Below are positions 1 through 7,219 of a stretch of 16,706 bases of DNA, in pieces (positions within the stretch are counted from its first letter, which is position 1; each line of letters begins with the position of its first letter). This DNA is from Propionivibrio sp. (GTDB lineage: Bacteria > Pseudomonadota > Gammaproteobacteria > Burkholderiales > Rhodocyclaceae). A program made the translations under genes and the position numbers. The stretch covers positions 1-16,706 of the forward strand of contig JAGNOM010000022.1 in NCBI GenBank assembly GCA_017990155.1. Reading direction: 5' to 3'. The notes beneath the pieces were generated by a model. That model saw only the letters and a list, made by a program, of their open reading frames with translations, was not told the origin of the DNA and did no database searches.

Positions 1-2
1 CC

Positions 3-113
3 GGCGATTCGCTCTACGTACCCGCCTCGGCGTTGCACGGCACGACCTGTGTCGCTGATGGCCGACTGCTCGACATGTTCACGCCGCAGCGTGAAGATTT
101 CCTCAAGGCTTAA
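3..113 (+). CDS. kdgF: KdgF-like cupin protein, C-terminal end only
   Basis: This is the last 36 codons of a gene that begins upstream of the window. The visible protein end reads GDSLYVPASALHGTTC, then a short turn, then DMFTPQREDFLKA and a TAA stop. The G-D-x-x-x-x-P-x-x-x-x-H strand and the closing D-x-F-x-P-x-R-x-D-F-L pattern are typical of the second conserved motif and end of small single-domain cupins such as KdgF. KdgF proteins speed the linearisation of unsaturated uronate monosaccharides to 5-keto-4-deoxyuronate, the substrate of KduI. The kduI gene starts only 11 bases downstream, and this context is the main reason for preferring KdgF over another cupin. The metal site of the first cupin motif lies outside the window, so the name remains an inference. 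Confidence 0.7.
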   Translation, partial: GDSLYVPASALHGTTCVADGRLLDMFTPQREDFLKA

Positions 114-124
114 AGGAGAATTAC

Positions 125-961
125 ATGAAGTTGGAAACACGCTATTCGCATCACCCGGAAGACGTGAAGGGTTACGACACCGAGACGCTCCGTCGCCATT
201 TTCTCGTTGAACAAGTCTTCGTGACCGGCGAACTGAAACTCACCTACACGCATGTGGATCGGGTGGTCTTCGGTGGTGCCGTTCCGACGACGCAAGCGCT
301 CGCGCTCGAAGGCGGGAAGGAATTCGGAACGCCGAACTTCCTCGATCGCCGCGAACTGGGCATCGTCAATCTCGGCGGGAACGGTCGGGTTGTGGTCGAT
401 GGCGAAACGCACGCGCTGTCGAGTGGTGACGGCCTCTATGTGGGCATGGGAGCCAAGGCGATTTCGTTCGAAAGCGACGATCCGGCCCAGCCTGCGAAGT
501 TCTATCTCATGAGCAGCCCGGCGCACGCCACGTATCCCACGGTACGCATCACGCGTGCCGATGCCAACCCGAAGAAGCTGGGTTCGTCCGAGACCTGCAA
601 CGTGCGCACGATCTATCAATACGTCCACCCGGCCGTCTGCAAGAGCTGCCAGCTGGTGATGGGTGTGACGGTGCTGGAGCCGGGCAGCGTGTGGAATACC
701 TATCCGCCGCATACCCACGAGCGCCGCATGGAGGTCTATCTCTATTTCGGCATGGCCGACGCGACGCGCATCTTCCACTTCCACGGGCAACCCGCTGAAA
801 CGCGGCACATCGTGATGGCTAACGAGCAGGCGGTGATATCGCCGTCGTGGTCGATCCACTCGGGCGTCGGCACCGGCGCGTACTCCTTTGTCTGGGGCAT
901 GGCGGGCGAGAACCAGACCTTCGACGACATGGACGGCCTCGGCCCCAACGACATCAAATAA
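125..961 (+). CDS. kduI: 5-dehydro-4-deoxy-D-glucuronate isomerase (KduI)
   Basis: KduI interconverts 5-keto-4-deoxyuronate and 2,5-diketo-3-deoxygluconate in the cytoplasm, a step in the breakdown of pectin and other uronate polymers. The 278-residue product has the same length as the E. coli enzyme. The zinc site is easy to see: H196 and H198 in PPHTHERRMEVY, E203 just after, and H245 in SWSIHSG, at the same numbers as in E. coli KduI. The start is supported by an AAGGAGA ribosome binding site a few bases before the ATG. The gene lies 11 bases after the KdgF-like gene and 11 bases before kduD, so the three are almost certainly one transcript. No sign of damage is visible. Confidence 0.96.
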   Translation: MKLETRYSHHPEDVKGYDTETLRRHFLVEQVFVTGELKLTYTHVDRVVFGGAVPTTQALALEGGKEFGTPNFLDRRELGIVNLGGNGRVVVDGETHALSSGDGLYVGMGAKAISFESDDPAQPAKFYLMSSPAHATYPTVRITRADANPKKLGSSETCNVRTIYQYVHPAVCKSCQLVMGVTVLEPGSVWNTYPPHTHERRMEVYLYFGMADATRIFHFHGQPAETRHIVMANEQAVISPSWSIHSGVGTGAYSFVWGMAGENQTFDDMDGLGPNDIK

Positions 962-972
962 AGGAAATGGCG

Positions 973-1743
973 ATGAACGGAATACTTGACGCATTCAAGC
1001 TGGATGGGAAGGTGGCGCTCGTCACCGGGTCGGAACGCGGGCTCGGTCGCGGCATGGCCGTCGCTTTGGCCCAGGCCGGCGCCGATATCGTCGGCGTGAC
1101 GCACGCCGCTGAAGCTCCGGAAACTGCCGCCGCGATCGAAGCGACCGGCCGGAAGTACGTGCATGTGCAGGCCAACCTGCTCAGCATCGAGCCGATCGAG
1201 GGCGTGGTCGCCAAGGCGGTGGAAGCCTTCGGTCACATCGACATTCTGGTCAACAACGCCGGAATCATCATGCGCAACGACTCGGTGGACTTTACCGAGA
1301 AGGAGTGGGACGACGTGATGAACATCAACGTCAAGTCGGTGTTCTTCATGTGCCAGGCTGTCGCCCGCCAGTTCATCAAGCAGGGCAACGGCGGCAAGAT
1401 CGTCAACGTCGCCTCGATGCTTTCCTTCCAGGGCGGCATCCGCGTGCCGTCCTACACTGCCTCCAAGAGCGGCGTGAAGGGCATCACCATGCTGCTGGCC
1501 AACGAATGGGCCAAGCACGGCATCAACGTGAACGCCATCGCTCCCGGCTACATGGCCACCGACAACACCGCCCAATTGCGCGCCGACGAAGCGCGCAGCA
1601 GCGAGATTCTCGGTCGCATCCCGGCCGGGCGCTGGGGTACGCCGGAAGACCTCGGCGGCGCGGTGGTGTTCCTGGCCTCCAAGGCTGGCGACTACGTTAA
1701 CGGTTACACCATCGCCGTCGATGGCGGCTGGCTGGCGCGCTAA
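973..1743 (+). CDS. kduD: 2-dehydro-3-deoxy-D-gluconate 5-dehydrogenase (KduD)
   Basis: This short-chain dehydrogenase/reductase is taken to reduce 2,5-diketo-3-deoxygluconate, the product of KduI, to 2-keto-3-deoxygluconate with NAD(P)H. The 256-residue protein shows the cofactor-binding TGxxxGxG motif (TGSERGLG, residues 18-25), NNAG at 94-97, the catalytic serine S148 and the Y161-x-x-x-K165 pair, and ends in the usual VDGGW region. The reading frame stays open upstream into kduI, but the start at 973 is chosen because AAAGGA sits 7 bases before it and the length matches the family (about 253). An ATG at 967 is also in frame but lies too close to that site. SDR sequence alone does not fix the substrate; the position between kduI and uxaC does. 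Confidence 0.94.
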   Translation: MNGILDAFKLDGKVALVTGSERGLGRGMAVALAQAGADIVGVTHAAEAPETAAAIEATGRKYVHVQANLLSIEPIEGVVAKAVEAFGHIDILVNNAGIIMRNDSVDFTEKEWDDVMNINVKSVFFMCQAVARQFIKQGNGGKIVNVASMLSFQGGIRVPSYTASKSGVKGITMLLANEWAKHGINVNAIAPGYMATDNTAQLRADEARSSEILGRIPAGRWGTPEDLGGAVVFLASKAGDYVNGYTIAVDGGWLAR

Positions 1744-1763
1744 GTCTTTCGAGGAGCAAACGT

Positions 1764-3185
1764 ATGCAGCCTTTCATGAACGCCGATTTCCTCCTCCCGG
1801 ATGCGAGTTCGCGGAGGCTGTATCACGACTATGCGGCGGCGATGCCGATTATCGACTATCACTGCCACCTGCCGCCGGCCGACATCGCCAATGACTCCTG
1901 CTTCAAGAATATGGCGCACGCATGGCTGGGCGGCGATCACTACAAATGGCGCGCCATGCGCTCGAACGGAGTGCCGGAAGAAGACATCACCGGCCACGAA
2001 CCCGACTACAGAACCTTCCTTGCCTGGGCAAAAACGGTGCCGCGCCTGGTGGGGAATCCGCTTTACCACTGGACGCACCTCGAACTGCAGCGCTACTTCG
2101 GAATCTACGAACCGCTTTCGGAGAAGACGGCGCCGAAGATCTGGGAAGCCTGCAACGCGCAGATCGTGACGCCCGAGTTCGGTGCTCGCGCCCTGCTCAA
2201 ACGCATGAAAGTGCGTGCCGTCGGTACCACCGACGATCCGGCCGATTCGCTTGAACACCACATCGCCTACGCGGCCGCGCGTCAGCCCGGCGATCCGGTG
2301 ATGACGCCGAGCTTCCGGCCGGACAAGGCGCTGGTCATCGAGGACCTCGACGCCTGGAGAGGCTATCTGGCGAAACTGGGCAGCGTTGCGGATGTGTCCA
2401 TCTGGTCATATCAGGACCTGGTGAAGGCACTCGACAAGCGCCACGCGGCATTCCACGACCTTGGCTGCCGGGCGTCCGACCACGGCCTGGTGGTGCCGTT
2501 TGCCACCTTTGCCACTCCGCCGGCGCTGGAGTCCATTTTTGTAAAGCTCCTGGACGGAAAGCTTGTGACGCAGGACGAAGCCGATGCTTTCAAGACGGCA
2601 ATCCTGCTCGAAGTCGGGCGCATGAACGCCGCGCGCGGCTGGGCGATGCAACTGCACATGGCCGCAATCCGCAATCTGAACACGCCGATGTTCAAGCATC
2701 TCGGGCCGGATACAGGCTACGACGCCGTGAGTGATGAGAAGATTGCGCGCAAGCTCGCTGACTTCATGGACGCTCTGCAGAGCGAAGGAATGCTGCCCAA
2801 GACCATCCTCTATTCGCTGAATCCGGGCGACCTCGAGGTGCTGGGCACGATCATGGGGTGTTTCCAGGATGGATCGATGCCGGGCAAGATCCAGTGCGGA
2901 TCGGCCTGGTGGTTCAACGACCACATCGAAGGCATGCGGCGGCAGATGGTCAGCCTCGCGAATCTCGGTTTGCTGTCGCGCTTCGTCGGCATGCTCACCG
3001 ATTCACGCAGTTTCCTTTCCTTCCCGCGTCACGAGTACTTCCGCCGCATTCTCTGCGCACTCGTCGGCAGCTGGATCGAAGCCGGTGAAATTCCCGCCGA
3101 CTTCGAAACCTTCGGCGGCATGGTGCAGGACATCAGCTACCGCAACGCCAAGAGCTACTTCGCCATTCCGGGCGTCGAGGATTAA
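1764..3185 (+). CDS. uxaC: Glucuronate/galacturonate isomerase (UxaC)
   Basis: UxaC converts D-glucuronate to D-fructuronate and D-galacturonate to D-tagaturonate, the first step of free uronate breakdown. The 473-residue protein is full length for the family. It opens with MQPFMNADFLL and has the metal-binding motif IDYHCHLPPADIA (H33 and H35), followed by the conserved GDHYKWRAMRSNGV and GNPLYHWTHLEL segments, all strongly like E. coli UxaC. A GAGGAG ribosome binding site precedes the ATG. The gene follows kduD after 20 bases and is the last of the operon, ahead of a strong hairpin. The window shows no uxaB, uxuA, kdgK or transporter gene, so the rest of the pathway must lie upstream or elsewhere. 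Confidence 0.96.
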   Translation: MQPFMNADFLLPDASSRRLYHDYAAAMPIIDYHCHLPPADIANDSCFKNMAHAWLGGDHYKWRAMRSNGVPEEDITGHEPDYRTFLAWAKTVPRLVGNPLYHWTHLELQRYFGIYEPLSEKTAPKIWEACNAQIVTPEFGARALLKRMKVRAVGTTDDPADSLEHHIAYAAARQPGDPVMTPSFRPDKALVIEDLDAWRGYLAKLGSVADVSIWSYQDLVKALDKRHAAFHDLGCRASDHGLVVPFATFATPPALESIFVKLLDGKLVTQDEADAFKTAILLEVGRMNAARGWAMQLHMAAIRNLNTPMFKHLGPDTGYDAVSDEKIARKLADFMDALQSEGMLPKTILYSLNPGDLEVLGTIMGCFQDGSMPGKIQCGSAWWFNDHIEGMRRQMVSLANLGLLSRFVGMLTDSRSFLSFPRHEYFRRILCALVGSWIEAGEIPADFETFGGMVQDISYRNAKSYFAIPGVED

Positions 3186-3212
3186 CCCCTGAACGGAGCG
3201 TCAGTTGTAACA

Positions 3213-3245
3213 GAGCCCCGCGTCCTGCCAAGGAGTGCGGGGCTC
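3213..3245 (+). terminator. Hairpin after uxaC, likely operon end
   Basis: GAGCCCCGC at 3213-3221 pairs perfectly with GCGGGGCTC at 3237-3245, and the loop can add an inner TCCT/AGGA stem. It lies 28 bases after the uxaC stop, where a terminator is expected. There is no run of T after the stem on either strand, so it is not a textbook intrinsic terminator. It may end transcription with Rho or protect the 3' end of the mRNA. Confidence 0.55.
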
Positions 3246-3423
3246 AGCCAATCTCTATATCTCCCCGTCGGGACGATGCCGAATCGCTAACGACCGTTTC
3301 GTCGTACAATGGCTCGCCAGTCTCCTCGTAGCAGGAATGGCACGTGGCCGGGCAATCATGCTCAGGAGCGCGTGGTCGGAAACGGGGAACTACAGGATTG
3401 AGCAGACTTCCAGTGTGTCAAAT
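3246..3423. other. Intergenic stretch with no gene seen
   Basis: This is the part of the 433-base gap between uxaC and rnr that lies between the uxaC hairpin and the tRNA terminator. I see no convincing coding frame, repeat or RNA gene here. A TACAAT hexamer at 3305-3310 could be a -10 element for a transcript running right toward rnr, but I find no good -35 at the usual distance. Confidence 0.5.
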
Positions 3424-3455
3424 AAAAAACCCGCAGCGCTTTGCAGCGATGCGGG
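3424..3455 (-). terminator. Intrinsic terminator of tRNA-Leu
   Basis: Read on the minus strand, CCCGCA and TGCGGG form the outer part of a G+C-rich hairpin (3430-3455) with a further GCxGC/GCxGC inner part, followed directly by six T (3429-3424). This is a classical Rho-independent terminator about 40 bases after the 3' end of the tRNA gene on the same strand. Confidence 0.88.
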
Positions 3456-3492
3456 TTTGTCAGGAGTTTGTTGCTGGAGTTGCTGTTTTACT

Positions 3493-3579
3493 TGGTGCCC
3501 AGGAAGGGACTCGAACCCCCACAGTGTTGCCACCACTAGGACCTGAACCTAGCGCGTCTACCAATTTCGCCACCTGGGC
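3493..3579 (-). tRNA. tRNA-Leu, anticodon CAG
   Basis: The minus strand holds an 87-base type II tRNA with an encoded CCA end. The acceptor stem GCCCAGG pairs fully with CCTGGGC. The D arm contains AAATTGGTAGAC, the anticodon stem CTAGG/CCTAG encloses the loop TTCAGGT, and the anticodon CAG lies at 3545-3543, reading the leucine codon CUG. A long variable arm (GTG-GCAA-CAC) and a T arm with TTCGAGT follow, as expected for leucine tRNAs. The gene has its own promoter and terminator and points away from rnr. Confidence 0.97.
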
Positions 3580-3597
3580 ATCTCCAGCGAAGGCGAG

Positions 3598-3625
3598 ATT
3601 CTAAAGGATCAAAATAAAATGTCAA
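3598..3625 (-). promoter_or_regulatory. Sigma-70 promoter of tRNA-Leu
   Basis: On the minus strand a perfect -35 TTGACA (3625-3620) is followed after 16 bases by TAGAAT (3603-3598), a near-perfect -10. Transcription would start near 3591, about 12 bases before the mature tRNA 5' end. The -35 box lies over the first codons of rnr on the other strand. A second TTGACA lies 15 bases further upstream (3640-3635) but has no good -10 at the right distance. Confidence 0.8.
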
Positions 3626-6078
3626 TCAAAAAACTGTCAAAAATAAGAAAGAGCGATCCGCACTTTCATCGTGAAGCGGCCAAGTACGAACAGCCTTTGC
3701 CGTCACGGGAATACATATTGAGCGTTGTCGAAGATCAGGGCAAACCGGTCAGCTTTGACGAGTTGTGCATCCTGCTAGACATTCACAAACACGAGTACGA
3801 CATGTTCCAGCGCAGGCTTGCCGCGATGGAACGTGAGGCGCAGTTGATGCGCAACCGCAAGAACGCCTATATCGTTCCTGAACGCGCCAGCCTGATCGCT
3901 GGACGAATCGAGGGTCACTCGGACGGCTACGGCTTCCTGGTGCCGGACGATGGCGGCGACGATCTGTTCCTTGATTCAAAGCAGATGACGAAAGTGTTGC
4001 ACCGCGATCGTGCGCTGGCGCGCGTGGTCGGGGTCGATCGCAAGGGACGGCGCGAGGGTGCCATCGTCGAGGTGCTGGAACGGGCGAACAGCAAGGTGGT
4101 CGGGCGCGTGCTGATCGAGCATGGCATCACCGTCGTCGTGCCGGAAAACCGGCGCATCAATCAGGACATCCTGGTCACGCCTGAAAGCAAGCAGAAGGTG
4201 AAGTCGGGTCAGGTGGTGATGGTCGAGATCATCGAACAGCCGAACCGTCATTCGCAGCCGATCGGGACGATCGTCGAAGTGCTCGGCAATTACGCCGATC
4301 CAGGCATGGAGATCGAAATCGCGCTGCGCAAGAACGATCTGCCATTCGAGTTTTCGCCGAGGGTGGTTGAGGAGACGAAGGCCTTGCCGGACAAGGTGAA
4401 GAAAACCGAGTGGGCGGGCCGCAAGGATATTCGAGACCTGCCGCTGGTGACGATCGACGGCGAGACGGCCAGGGACTTCGACGATGCGGTGTTCGCCGAG
4501 AAGGACGGGCGCGGCTGGCGGCTGGTGGTGGCGATTGCCGACGTGAGTCACTACGTGCGGCCTGGAATGGCGCTCGATCGCGATGCGATGGACCGTGGCA
4601 ATTCGGTTTACTTCCCGCGCCGGGTGATTCCGATGCTGCCGGAGAAACTGTCGAACGGCTTGTGTTCGCTCAATCCCGATGTCGACCGGCTGGCGATGGT
4701 CTGCGACATGAGCATCGGTTCGACCGGCAAGATCAAGGCTTACTCGTTCTACCCAGCGGTGTTCCGCTCGAAGGCGCGCCTGACCTACAACCAGGTCTGG
4801 AGCTGGCTGAACGGCGGCGCACAACCGGACAACGAAGTGCATCTCGAACTTCAGCCGCAGCTGCAGGCGCTGTATGCCCTGTTCAAGGTGCTGCTCAAGG
4901 CGCGCCACAAGCGCGGCGCGATTGATTTCGAGACGATCGAAACGATGATGCTGTTCAACGATCAGGGCAAGATCGAGAACATCGTTCCGGTGCAACGCAA
5001 CGACGCGCACCGCCTGATCGAGGAGTGCATGCTGGCGGCCAACGTCTGTGCCTCGGCGTTCCTGGAGAAGCACAAACAGCCGTGCCTGTATCGAATTCAT
5101 GAAGGACCGACGCCGGAGAAGCTGGAAGCCCTGCGCAGTTTCTTACGCGAATTCGGCCTGGGTCTGCCCGGCGGCGAAAATCCGACGGCCAAGGATTACG
5201 GCGCACTGCTTGAGAAGATCAAGCCGCGCCCGGATGCGCAACTGTTGCAGACGGTGATGCTGCGCTCGCTGCGGCAGGCCATGTACAGCCCCGACAATGT
5301 CGGCCACTTCGGATTGTCGTACGAGCACTACACGCACTTCACGTCGCCGATCCGGCGCTATCCCGATCTGCTGGTCCATCGCTCGATCAAGGCCGTACTT
5401 GAAGGCACGCGCTACACGCCGGGCAAGTGGGACGAAATCGGCATGCATTGTTCGATGACCGAACGGCGTGCCGACGAAGCGACGCGCGACGTCAATAACT
5501 GGCTCAAGTGCTACTACATGCAGGATCGCGTCGGAGAGGAGTTCGATGGAGCGATCGCCGCAGTGGTGCCGTTCGGTATTTTCGTCGCGCTTGACTCGGT
5601 CTATGTCGAGGGCCTGGTGCACGTTTCGGAGCTGGGCGAGGACTACTTCCAGTTCGATAACGTCAAGCACCAGATGCTCGGCGAGCGTAGTGGCAAGCGC
5701 TTCCGCCTGGGCGACCGGGTGCGCGTACGCGTGGTGCGTGCCGATCTGGAAACGGGGCGCATCGATTTCGTACTCGCGACGCCGCAGGTGACGGGTGAAG
5801 CCGCGCAGCGGTCAGCGGCGAAGCTGTCGGCCAAGGTCGTAGCGCAGCCTGCAGAGAGGTTTGCGTCGAGAGCGCCCAACAAGGGCACGGCAAAGACGGC
5901 TGCGAAACCTGATCACAAGGGGAAGTCGACTGCAGGAGGAAAACACGCCGCCAAACCGGCAGCCAAGGCTTCCGCTAAACCATCACCGCGAGCCAAGGCC
6001 AAGCCGGCGACACGAACCAAGCCGGTGACAGCGGGCGCCGCCGCAAAGAAACGCGTCGTGTCGAAAAAGCATCACTAG
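3619..6078 (+). CDS. rnr: Ribonuclease R
   Basis: RNase R is a 3'-to-5' processive exoribonuclease that degrades structured RNA and takes part in rRNA and tmRNA-linked quality control. The 819-residue protein has an N-terminal winged-helix region (about 20-90), OB-fold cold-shock domains (about 90-240), the RNB catalytic domain (about 265-600) with TIDGETARDFDDAV containing D280, D286, D288 and D289, and an S1 domain (about 638-718) with VPFGIFVALD and VEGLVHVSEL. The last 100 residues are rich in lysine and alanine, a longer version of the basic tail seen in the family. The ATG at 3619 has AAAGGA 10 bases before it. The promoter is not obvious: just upstream lies a tRNA gene on the other strand. 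rlmB follows, the same pairing as in E. coli. Confidence 0.97.
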   Translation: MSIKKLSKIRKSDPHFHREAAKYEQPLPSREYILSVVEDQGKPVSFDELCILLDIHKHEYDMFQRRLAAMEREAQLMRNRKNAYIVPERASLIAGRIEGHSDGYGFLVPDDGGDDLFLDSKQMTKVLHRDRALARVVGVDRKGRREGAIVEVLERANSKVVGRVLIEHGITVVVPENRRINQDILVTPESKQKVKSGQVVMVEIIEQPNRHSQPIGTIVEVLGNYADPGMEIEIALRKNDLPFEFSPRVVEETKALPDKVKKTEWAGRKDIRDLPLVTIDGETARDFDDAVFAEKDGRGWRLVVAIADVSHYVRPGMALDRDAMDRGNSVYFPRRVIPMLPEKLSNGLCSLNPDVDRLAMVCDMSIGSTGKIKAYSFYPAVFRSKARLTYNQVWSWLNGGAQPDNEVHLELQPQLQALYALFKVLLKARHKRGAIDFETIETMMLFNDQGKIENIVPVQRNDAHRLIEECMLAANVCASAFLEKHKQPCLYRIHEGPTPEKLEALRSFLREFGLGLPGGENPTAKDYGALLEKIKPRPDAQLLQTVMLRSLRQAMYSPDNVGHFGLSYEHYTHFTSPIRRYPDLLVHRSIKAVLEGTRYTPGKWDEIGMHCSMTERRADEATRDVNNWLKCYYMQDRVGEEFDGAIAAVVPFGIFVALDSVYVEGLVHVSELGEDYFQFDNVKHQMLGERSGKRFRLGDRVRVRVVRADLETGRIDFVLATPQVTGEAAQRSAAKLSAKVVAQPAERFASRAPNKGTAKTAAKPDHKGKSTAGGKHAAKPAAKASAKPSPRAKAKPATRTKPVTAGAAAKKRVVSKKHH

Positions 6079-6098
6079 GCGGTTTTTTTCCGTCTGCT

Positions 6099-6127
6099 GG
6101 GAGGCGCTTCCGTCAGGGGCGCCTCCC
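6099..6127 (+). other. Inverted repeat between rnr and rlmB
   Basis: GGGAGGCGC (6099-6107) pairs perfectly with GCGCCTCCC (6119-6127) around an 11-base loop. The run of seven T (6083-6089) lies before, not after, the hairpin on the + strand, so it does not fit a normal terminator of rnr. The hairpin is 20 bases after the rnr stop and 46 bases before rlmB. It may be a transcript-processing or 3'-protecting structure, or a terminator that does not need a T run. Confidence 0.5.
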
Positions 6128-6173
6128 GAACGCAAGGTAAAATAGCAGCTCGATCCCGCACCAGAGAATCCCA

Positions 6174-6914
6174 ATGTCACAAATCAGCTTTATCCATGGC
6201 TTCCACGCCATCATCGCCAAGCTTCGCCATCAGCCAGACGCGATTCTTGAGATTTTCATCGACGCCGAGCGTCACGACGCCCGTGTGCGCGATCTCATGC
6301 GTCATGCCGAGTTGCACGCGGTCAAGGTCGTTCCGGTCGATTCCAAGCGGCTTGAAGGCATGGCCGGTGGCGGCACGCGGCATCAGGGCGTCGTTGCACG
6401 CGTTTCCGGCGAGTCGCGCCATGTGACGCTTGATGACGTGCTCGATACACTGGAAGAACCAGCATTCCTGCTGGTACTCGACGGCATCCAGGATCCGCAC
6501 AATCTAGGCGCCTGCCTGCGTGTGGCCGATGCCGTGGGCGCACATGCGGTGATCGCGCCGAAGGATCGGGCGGTTGGCCTCACGCAAACGGCGATCAAGG
6601 TCGCCAGCGGTGCCGCCGAGAGCGTCCCGTACATCACCGTGACCAACCTGGCGCGCACGCTGCGCGAATTGCAGGAACGCGAAATCTGGGTGATCGGCAC
6701 CGATGCTGAAGCCAAGGAAGATTTATACGCCGCGCAATGGCCTGCGGCGACCGCGTGGGTGCTTGGCGCCGAGGGCGACGGCATGCGCCGTCTGACGCGT
6801 GAAACCTGCGACCAGCTGGTGACGATTCCGATGCTCGGTTCGGTACAGAGCCTGAACGTCTCGGTGGCGTCGGGTGTGTGCTTGTACGAGGCGCGCCGTC
6901 GTCGCGGAAGCTGA
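6174..6914 (+). CDS. rlmB: 23S rRNA (guanosine-2'-O)-methyltransferase RlmB
   Basis: RlmB methylates the 2'-hydroxyl of a guanosine in the peptidyl-transferase region of 23S rRNA (G2251 in E. coli numbering). The 246-residue protein has the L30e-like RNA-binding N-terminal part (about 1-80) and a SPOUT/TrmH knotted methyltransferase domain. The three SPOUT motifs are seen: [17 protein letters not shown] (107-123, with N110 and R116), LGAEGDGM (197-204, E200) and [18 protein letters not shown] (218-235, N228). [10 protein letters not shown] at 66-75 is also typical. The start has only a weak GAGAA ribosome site but matches the family N-terminus. The gene follows rnr in the same direction, an arrangement conserved in many proteobacteria. 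Confidence 0.95.
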   Translation: MSQISFIHGFHAIIAKLRHQPDAILEIFIDAERHDARVRDLMRHAELHAVKVVPVDSKRLEGMAGGGTRHQGVVARVSGESRHVTLDDVLDTLEEPAFLLVLDGIQDPHNLGACLRVADAVGAHAVIAPKDRAVGLTQTAIKVASGAAESVPYITVTNLARTLRELQEREIWVIGTDAEAKEDLYAAQWPAATAWVLGAEGDGMRRLTRETCDQLVTIPMLGSVQSLNVSVASGVCLYEARRRRGS

Positions 6915-6951
6915 TCGTTATTTTTTTGTTTAGCTCTTCAAGGGGAATGCC

Positions 6952-7212
6952 GTGAGTGATCTGAAAGCACGTTTCGAAGCTGCCGTGGCGAATTCAAAGA
7001 CGCTAAGCGAGCGTCCGGACAATGCGACCTTGTTGAAACTCTACGCGCTCTACAAGCAGGCGACGACCGGCGACGTCGAGGGCAAGCGTCCCGGATTCAC
7101 CGATATGGTTGGGCGTGCGAAATACGACGCCTGGGCCGGCATCAAGGGAACGTCGGGCGAGGAGGCGATGAACCAGTACATCGCGCTTGTTGAATCGCTG
7201 CAGGCGGCGTGA
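6952..7212 (+). CDS. Acyl-CoA-binding protein (ACBP)
   Basis: This is a small 86-residue cytoplasmic protein of the acyl-CoA-binding family, four-helix proteins that bind long- and medium-chain acyl-CoA and buffer or deliver it. The family pattern is clear: LYALYKQATTGD (30-41), GRAKYDAW (54-61), and KGTSGEEAMNQYI (65-77). The ligand residues known from bovine ACBP (Y28, K32, K54, Y73) match Y31, K35, K57 and Y76 here. Translation starts at a GTG with AAGGGGAA a few bases before it. The next gene, an SGNH hydrolase, starts 7 bases after the stop, so the two are probably co-translated. ACBPs are universal in eukaryotes but patchy in bacteria. Confidence 0.93.
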   Translation: MSDLKARFEAAVANSKTLSERPDNATLLKLYALYKQATTGDVEGKRPGFTDMVGRAKYDAWAGIKGTSGEEAMNQYIALVESLQAA

Positions 7213-7219
7213 TCTGAAA

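Noticed and set aside
847..972. N-terminal extension of KduD into kduI
   Set aside because: It overlaps the kduI coding end, whereas AAAGGA and the family length support 973.
110..994. Minus-strand open frame of 294 codons opposite kduI
   Set aside because: Antisense shadow with arginine/histidine-rich low-information sequence and no ribosome site.
3235..3546. Open frame in the uxaC-rnr gap running into the tRNA
   Set aside because: It crosses the tRNA terminator and half of the tRNA gene, has no family features and is best seen as chance.
3976..5100. Long minus-strand open frame of 374 codons inside rnr
   Set aside because: It mirrors the rnr coding frame in G+C-rich DNA, has no recognisable motifs and lies fully within a well-supported gene.
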